Source of the DNA: CALOFP01 sp942492635
GTDB lineage: Bacteria > UBP6 > UBA1177 > CALOFP01
NCBI GenBank assembly: GCA_942492635.1
Contig: CALOFP010000004.1
Span: 248,001-312,000 of the forward strand
Length of the DNA: 64,000 nt
Direction of reading: 5' to 3'
A program made the translations under genes and the position numbers. The notes below the pieces were generated by a model, which saw only the letters and a program-made list of their open reading frames with translations, ran no database searches and had not been told where the DNA came from. This document shows positions 59,971-64,000 of this stretch, one piece after another (position 1 is the first letter of the stretch; every line of letters starts with the position of its first letter).

Positions 59971-61347
59971 ATGGACATTAAAGGAAAAATACTTGTTGTT
60001 GATGATGACGCCTCCATTGTGAGGAGCTTCCAGAAGCTTCTTCTTCGGGAGGGTTACGAGGTGGAAACCGCCGAAAACGGTGTCGAGGGCTATGAGAAGG
60101 CTGTGGATTTTAAACCGCAGCTTATTCTTACCGATCTCAACATGCCGAAGATGGACGGTCTCGAACTTCTCGAGAAGTTGAAAGATGATTTCGGAGAAGA
60201 ATCTCCGCTTGTCATCGCCGTTACCGCCTACGGTGATATGGATGCCGCGGTTAAGGCGATGAAGCTGGGTGCCTACGACTTTCTTTCCAAGCCGATTCCT
60301 CTCGACAAACTCCGCCTTTCGATCAGCAGAAGTTTCGAAAAGATAAACATGCAGGAGAAGCTTGCCTTCTCCGTTACGGATGAGGATTTTCGACCGGGAA
60401 CAATTATCGGACGCTCTCCAAGTATGGTTGAGGTTTACAAGGCGATCGCTTCGCTTTCGGATAACCGGGCAACGGCCCTCATAATCGGTGAGAGCGGTAC
60501 GGGTAAGGAGCTTGTGGCCCGCGCCGTGCACAAGAACGGTCCCGGTTCGGATGATTCGTTCGTTGCTATCAACTGTGCGGCAATACCTGAAAATCTTCTT
60601 GAAAGCGAGCTTGTAGGCTACAGGAAAGGTTCTTTTACCGGAGCCGATCGCGACAGGGAAGGAAAGCTGGATGCCGTGGGTGACGGAACGCTTTTTCTTG
60701 ATGAAATTTCAGAGATGTCTTTTGAGCTCCAGGCCAAAATGCTGAGAATTCTCCAGGAGCGGGAGTACTGTCCGATAGGGTGTACACGGCCTCGGCAGTT
60801 TCGTGGAAGAATTGTCGCGGCGACCAACAGGAATCTGGAAGATGAGGTTGCATCAGGAAATTTCAGGGAGGATCTCTACTACCGGCTCAAGGTTGTGACG
60901 GTCTCTGTTCCTCCTCTGCGTGATAGAATGGTGGATCTCGACCTTCTGGTCAGTCATTTCATCGCCAAGGTCAACAGAACGATGCATACGGAAATTCGTG
61001 GCATAACAAGGGAGGCTCTGGACTTTCTCGGTACCCATTCCTGGCCCGGAAATGTGAGGGAGCTGGAAAATTCGATCGTCAAAGCCGCCATAGGTGTCAA
61101 GAATCACATTCTTTCCAGGGATTCTCTCGATTTTCTCAATTCCGACGGGGCATCCTTCTCTTCCGATGCGGGAGCGGATCAACTTTTCGAGAAGCTCTAT
61201 TCATTGAAGGATATCGAGAAAAGGTACATCGATTACGTGCTTAAGGCCAGCGAATGGCACAAGGGAAAGAGCTCCTCGATTCTGGGAATAACCCGTCCAA
61301 CCCTGGATAAGAAGATAGAGGAGTACGGGCTGAAGAAAGATGTTTAG
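59971..61347 (+). CDS. Sigma-54-dependent response regulator, NtrC family
   Basis: 458 residues. Receiver domain (1-120): acidic DDD at 11-13, phospho-acceptor Asp55 (LTDLNMP), conserved Lys in LSKPI. AAA+ domain: Walker A GESGTGKELVARA (about 173-185), sigma-54 contact loop GSFTGA (220-225; the usual form is GAFTGA), Walker B GTLFLDEIS and a SWPGNVRELEN block. C-terminal Fis-type HTH (about 425-458: GKSSSILGITRPTLDKKIEEYGL). It activates sigma-54 promoters when phosphorylated. It overlaps the kinase gene by 8 bp, its evident partner. Confidence 0.95.
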   Translation: MDIKGKILVVDDDASIVRSFQKLLLREGYEVETAENGVEGYEKAVDFKPQLILTDLNMPKMDGLELLEKLKDDFGEESPLVIAVTAYGDMDAAVKAMKLGAYDFLSKPIPLDKLRLSISRSFEKINMQEKLAFSVTDEDFRPGTIIGRSPSMVEVYKAIASLSDNRATALIIGESGTGKELVARAVHKNGPGSDDSFVAINCAAIPENLLESELVGYRKGSFTGADRDREGKLDAVGDGTLFLDEISEMSFELQAKMLRILQEREYCPIGCTRPRQFRGRIVAATNRNLEDEVASGNFREDLYYRLKVVTVSVPPLRDRMVDLDLLVSHFIAKVNRTMHTEIRGITREALDFLGTHSWPGNVRELENSIVKAAIGVKNHILSRDSLDFLNSDGASFSSDAGADQLFEKLYSLKDIEKRYIDYVLKASEWHKGKSSSILGITRPTLDKKIEEYGLKKDV

Positions 61348-63325
61348 TTATCACATTTCCATTATCCTGGCCATTCTCCAGATTCTTTTCATGCTCACGA
61401 TGGGCTGGCATGTGCTCCTCAAGGGTAAACGGAACCTGGATAATCTGTGGCTTTTCATCTACCTTTTCTCCACCCAGTTCCTCGTTTCAAGTCTGGTCGT
61501 GGCCTACTTTCCGTTCTACTCGCCTCTATTTTTTATTTCGTTTCTTGCGGTGGAGAATTTCCTCAGTCTTTTTATATACTCTTTTCCCCGCTCCATAAAA
61601 CTCAACAGGCGCTGGCTCTACCTCTTTTCCGCGATCGACATAGTTGCCGCATTGATATTTACATACTTTTCGGAGGCATCGGCCTACATTGCCACGGGCG
61701 CCCTGTTTTTCGGGCTGAATCTTTCGTTCGTAATAAGAAAGGTGAAGTACATCTCTCTCAACAAGAAGGGCCTGGTTCTTCTCTTGACGGGGCTCAGTTC
61801 CCTCAAGTCGCTTCTTCTCTCTCTTTCGATAGGATTTTCGCTTCTCTCCTACAATGTTGCCTATGTAAAGCATTTTGTGCTTCTGTTCCTGCCGATATAC
61901 TATCTCGCCGCCTTCTGTGTTACAGGAAGAAAGATCTCCAGCGGCACCAAACTTTCCTCTTTCCTCATGCAGCTTTTTCTCTTTCTCTCGATTCCATTCT
62001 CCATCCTGTCCCTGCAGATGAGTGCCGTTCGAGTAGCGATTTTCAACTTCTTTTCCGAAGAGAGCTTTTTCTACACTGCGGTGTTCGCCTCATTTTTCTT
62101 TTACAACGTTCTTTCCGTCATCATCTACAACGCTGCGGCATTCCTCAACAGCTACTTCAACGCCCGGCATGTCTACTTCCAGAAAATTCTTCACCGTTTC
62201 AGGGCGAGGACGGAGGAGGCCGCAACCTACGACCAGCTGTTTCGCCTGTTTGACAGGACAATTCGGGAGCGATTCAGGGAGGTTTCTTCGATACGCTACA
62301 TTGTCGTCTCCAGATTCGCCTACAGGGAGGAGGTGCCTCTGGATGTTGAGTTCCTTCCGGATTATGCGGGAAAGATACTTCTGAGATGGTTTGAAAAGAC
62401 AAGGGAGCCTTTCCTTCTGAGAAACTCCGTGGATTTTCCTCCGGGTCTTATTCCTCACTATGAAGAGATAGGCGGAGACCTTCTTGTTCCCGTAACGGGA
62501 CGTCGGGGAGTGATGGTCCTTATTCGTGTTGAAGGAAGGATCAAGAGGGATGTGGCCAACGCCATAGCCAACCTCGCCTCTGTTGCCGGGCATGGACTCA
62601 TGAGAATCGCGCTTTACGAGAAAATCGTCGACAGGGAGAGAAAGCTTCAGGAGAGCAGGCACTTTCATGAGGTGGATAAAATGGTCTCTCTCATAGCGCA
62701 TGAGATCAGGACTCCTTTGACCTCAATCATGTTCAACATGGAGGTTCTGTCGGAATCCCTCAGCGAGATGGATCAGGCCGACCGGGAATTCCTTGAGATC
62801 GCCTGCAATGAGCTCGGGAGACTCAACGCGACGGTGGATAAGATGCTGACCTATGGAAGAAATATCCAGCTCAGTCCCGAAATGGGCAGTTTCGACACTT
62901 TTCTGGGCGAGTTGAGGTACCTTTTTCTCTCTTCGAACGGGGAAGGGATCGACATCTCTTTCGATAACAGAATCTCAGGAGAGTACATGCTCGACTGGCA
63001 GGTACTGAAGCAGGTGCTTACCAATCTTGTGAACAACAGTATTGAGGCGATCAGGAGTTCCGGTAAGGGCGATACAGTCTCTGTTAAAATCTCCCGAGAT
63101 ATGGATTGGCTGCAAATAGATGTGGAGGATAATTCCAGCGGGATTCCCGATGATGTCGTAGATTCCATATTCGAATCCTTCTTTACGACCAAGAAAAGCG
63201 GCAACGGCCTCGGTCTGGCGATATGCAAGAAGATCGTCAAGATAATGGGTGGCCGCATCAACCTTCAACGAACAGGAGAAAAGGGCACAGTTTTTTCAAT
63301 ATGTCTGCCTGCTTCTGACAATTAA
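61340..63325 (+). CDS. Membrane histidine kinase
   Basis: 661 residues. About eight membrane helices in the first 275 residues, a GAF-like cytoplasmic region (about 290-430), HisKA with His454 (SLIAHEIRTPLTSIMFNMEVL), and HATPase with N box NNSIEAI (Asn565), DNSSGIP and GNGLGLAICKKIV. The helix-rich input with almost no loops suggests sensing within the membrane or of lipids or quinones. The architecture recalls PrsK-type kinases paired with NtrC-like regulators in exopolysaccharide systems, but that link is tentative. The start overlaps the regulator gene by 8 bp. Confidence 0.93.
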   Translation: MFSYHISIILAILQILFMLTMGWHVLLKGKRNLDNLWLFIYLFSTQFLVSSLVVAYFPFYSPLFFISFLAVENFLSLFIYSFPRSIKLNRRWLYLFSAIDIVAALIFTYFSEASAYIATGALFFGLNLSFVIRKVKYISLNKKGLVLLLTGLSSLKSLLLSLSIGFSLLSYNVAYVKHFVLLFLPIYYLAAFCVTGRKISSGTKLSSFLMQLFLFLSIPFSILSLQMSAVRVAIFNFFSEESFFYTAVFASFFFYNVLSVIIYNAAAFLNSYFNARHVYFQKILHRFRARTEEAATYDQLFRLFDRTIRERFREVSSIRYIVVSRFAYREEVPLDVEFLPDYAGKILLRWFEKTREPFLLRNSVDFPPGLIPHYEEIGGDLLVPVTGRRGVMVLIRVEGRIKRDVANAIANLASVAGHGLMRIALYEKIVDRERKLQESRHFHEVDKMVSLIAHEIRTPLTSIMFNMEVLSESLSEMDQADREFLEIACNELGRLNATVDKMLTYGRNIQLSPEMGSFDTFLGELRYLFLSSNGEGIDISFDNRISGEYMLDWQVLKQVLTNLVNNSIEAIRSSGKGDTVSVKISRDMDWLQIDVEDNSSGIPDDVVDSIFESFFTTKKSGNGLGLAICKKIVKIMGGRINLQRTGEKGTVFSICLPASDN

Positions 63326-63830
63326 TGAAATCCAGCAGTTGACAAGTTTCAGCTTAAACCTTAATCAAACGAAACCAAATAACTTTTCCTCTCCGAAAGT
63401 TTCCCTGGTGTGAAATTTCCTTCTGAACCACTGATGCACCTGACCTGTTTCTTGAGAGTGTGGATCCGATAACGAATCAGAATGTTGTGGTTTTTTCTGA
63501 CATATGAAACCATTTTGAATAACTTACAGAAATTGGCTTGGGCCAACTCCCCTTTTTTCAAAGAACTGGAAGGCAAGTTACTTTAATTAATCAACAAAAA
63601 GCAAACTCCATTGGTGCAGTTGCCGGTGAACGTAATAAAAAGAAATAGATGTTACATAAAAAAGGTTCGTGTTTTCATACACTGTCGACAACGCGCAGAA
63701 CGTAATGTACAGATGGTATGAGCTTTGTTGGATGTGGCGGAAGTGCCATACAGGTGAAACGTTAACGGGAAAGTGTCGGCCGACGGAATTTCTCGAATTA
63801 TTTTTTATCACATTTCTTATGGAGAAAAAA
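63326..63830. other. Intergenic region before the last gene
   Basis: 505 bp. I see no gene, no clear terminator after the kinase gene, and no strong promoter. Short minus-strand frames have no ribosome site and no recognisable product. Confidence 0.5.
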
Positions 63831-64000
63831 ATGGATAAATTTTTAGCAGTTCTCATGCTTTTCATTGTTTCCGGTGCGGCCTATGGCGGAGTGTGCGAAG
63901 ACATAAAAGTTGAGGCAATCTTTAATCACAATGGCAAGTACTACTATGTTGACGCGGAATGTTCGGGAGGAGGGGTGCAGAATATCTACACTTTCAATAT
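63831..64000 (+). CDS. Exported protein, 3' end outside window
   Basis: Only the first 56 residues are present. ATG 63831 is preceded by GGAG with 6-bp spacing; an in-frame ATG at 63819 overlaps that site. A signal peptide is clear (DKFLAVLMLFIVSGAAYG, cleavage near AYGGV), followed by VCEDIKVEAIFNHNGKYYYVDAEC with two Cys. The product cannot be named from this fragment. Confidence 0.7.
   Translation, partial: MDKFLAVLMLFIVSGAAYGGVCEDIKVEAIFNHNGKYYYVDAECSGGGVQNIYTFN

Noticed and set aside
63720..63735. TGGTATGAGCTTTGTT as a second sigma-54 promoter
   Set aside because: The -12 element has GT instead of GC and the -24 element differs at several bases; too weak to report as a feature.

Overview
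The window reads as a chromosomal segment of a Gram-negative, motile, chemotactic bacterium. Signs of an outer membrane are a small beta-barrel protein ending in Phe and several lipoproteins with a clear lipobox. It uses the MEP isoprenoid route (dxs, ispG), type II fatty-acid synthesis, a V/A-type ATPase in the E-DUF2764-A-B-D-I-K order known from spirochaetes, chlamydiae and Bacteroidetes, and sigma-54 regulation. Several small families (the 90-residue protein next to rluD, DUF1844, the receiver-like protein with a PopZ-like tail) recall deltaproteobacterial and candidate-phylum genomes. I cannot name the lineage from the sequence alone. No rRNA, insertion sequence, CRISPR array or prophage was seen.

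Layout. 1-1913: the end of an amidohydrolase gene and a beta-barrel protein. 1914-2744: a long non-coding stretch with dispersed repeats. 2745-10819 (minus strand): a compact block of a 90-residue protein, rluD, a large acidic receiver/PopZ-like protein, ruvX, then (own promoter) xseB-ispA-dxs-ispG with overlapping or abutting frames. 11008-18753 (plus): PEGA protein, two small proteins, an inositol-monophosphatase-family gene, an EF-G paralogue, pgpA, a three-domain DsbA-like lipoprotein and a leuD-like gene. 18997-29621: five consecutive methyl-accepting chemotaxis proteins with different sensor domains but near-identical signalling domains; three share an acidic tail ending in FEEF. 29794-35836: an S9 peptidase lipoprotein, a U32-family protein and dnaX. 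35878-36462: a near-perfect sigma-54 promoter with an orphan gene, then tRNA-Thr and tRNA-Tyr. 36847-44325: V-ATPase operon with a strong terminator. 44495-48685: a lipoprotein gene, then fabG-acpP-fabF-fabH behind a perfect 14-bp palindrome. 49355-51363: a coupled radical-SAM / DUF4130 pair. 51844-59050: an AT-rich RHS/YD-repeat giant with a propeller-like insertion, followed by a small membrane protein that could be its immunity factor. 59971-63325: an NtrC-type regulator and its membrane histidine kinase. 63831-64000: the start of an exported protein.

Most of the content is housekeeping. The least explained items are: (1) the 761-residue acidic protein with seven 12-residue repeats, six DLFxxL-type motifs and a PopZ-like C-terminus; (2) the RHS protein interrupted by about 290 residues of non-YD repeats, with its downstream membrane gene; (3) a degenerate non-coding repeat family present in three long intergenic regions, in two of them next to a fold-back element; (4) the sigma-54-driven orphan at 35930; (5) the triple DsbA lipoprotein whose first domain has lost the second active-site cysteine.
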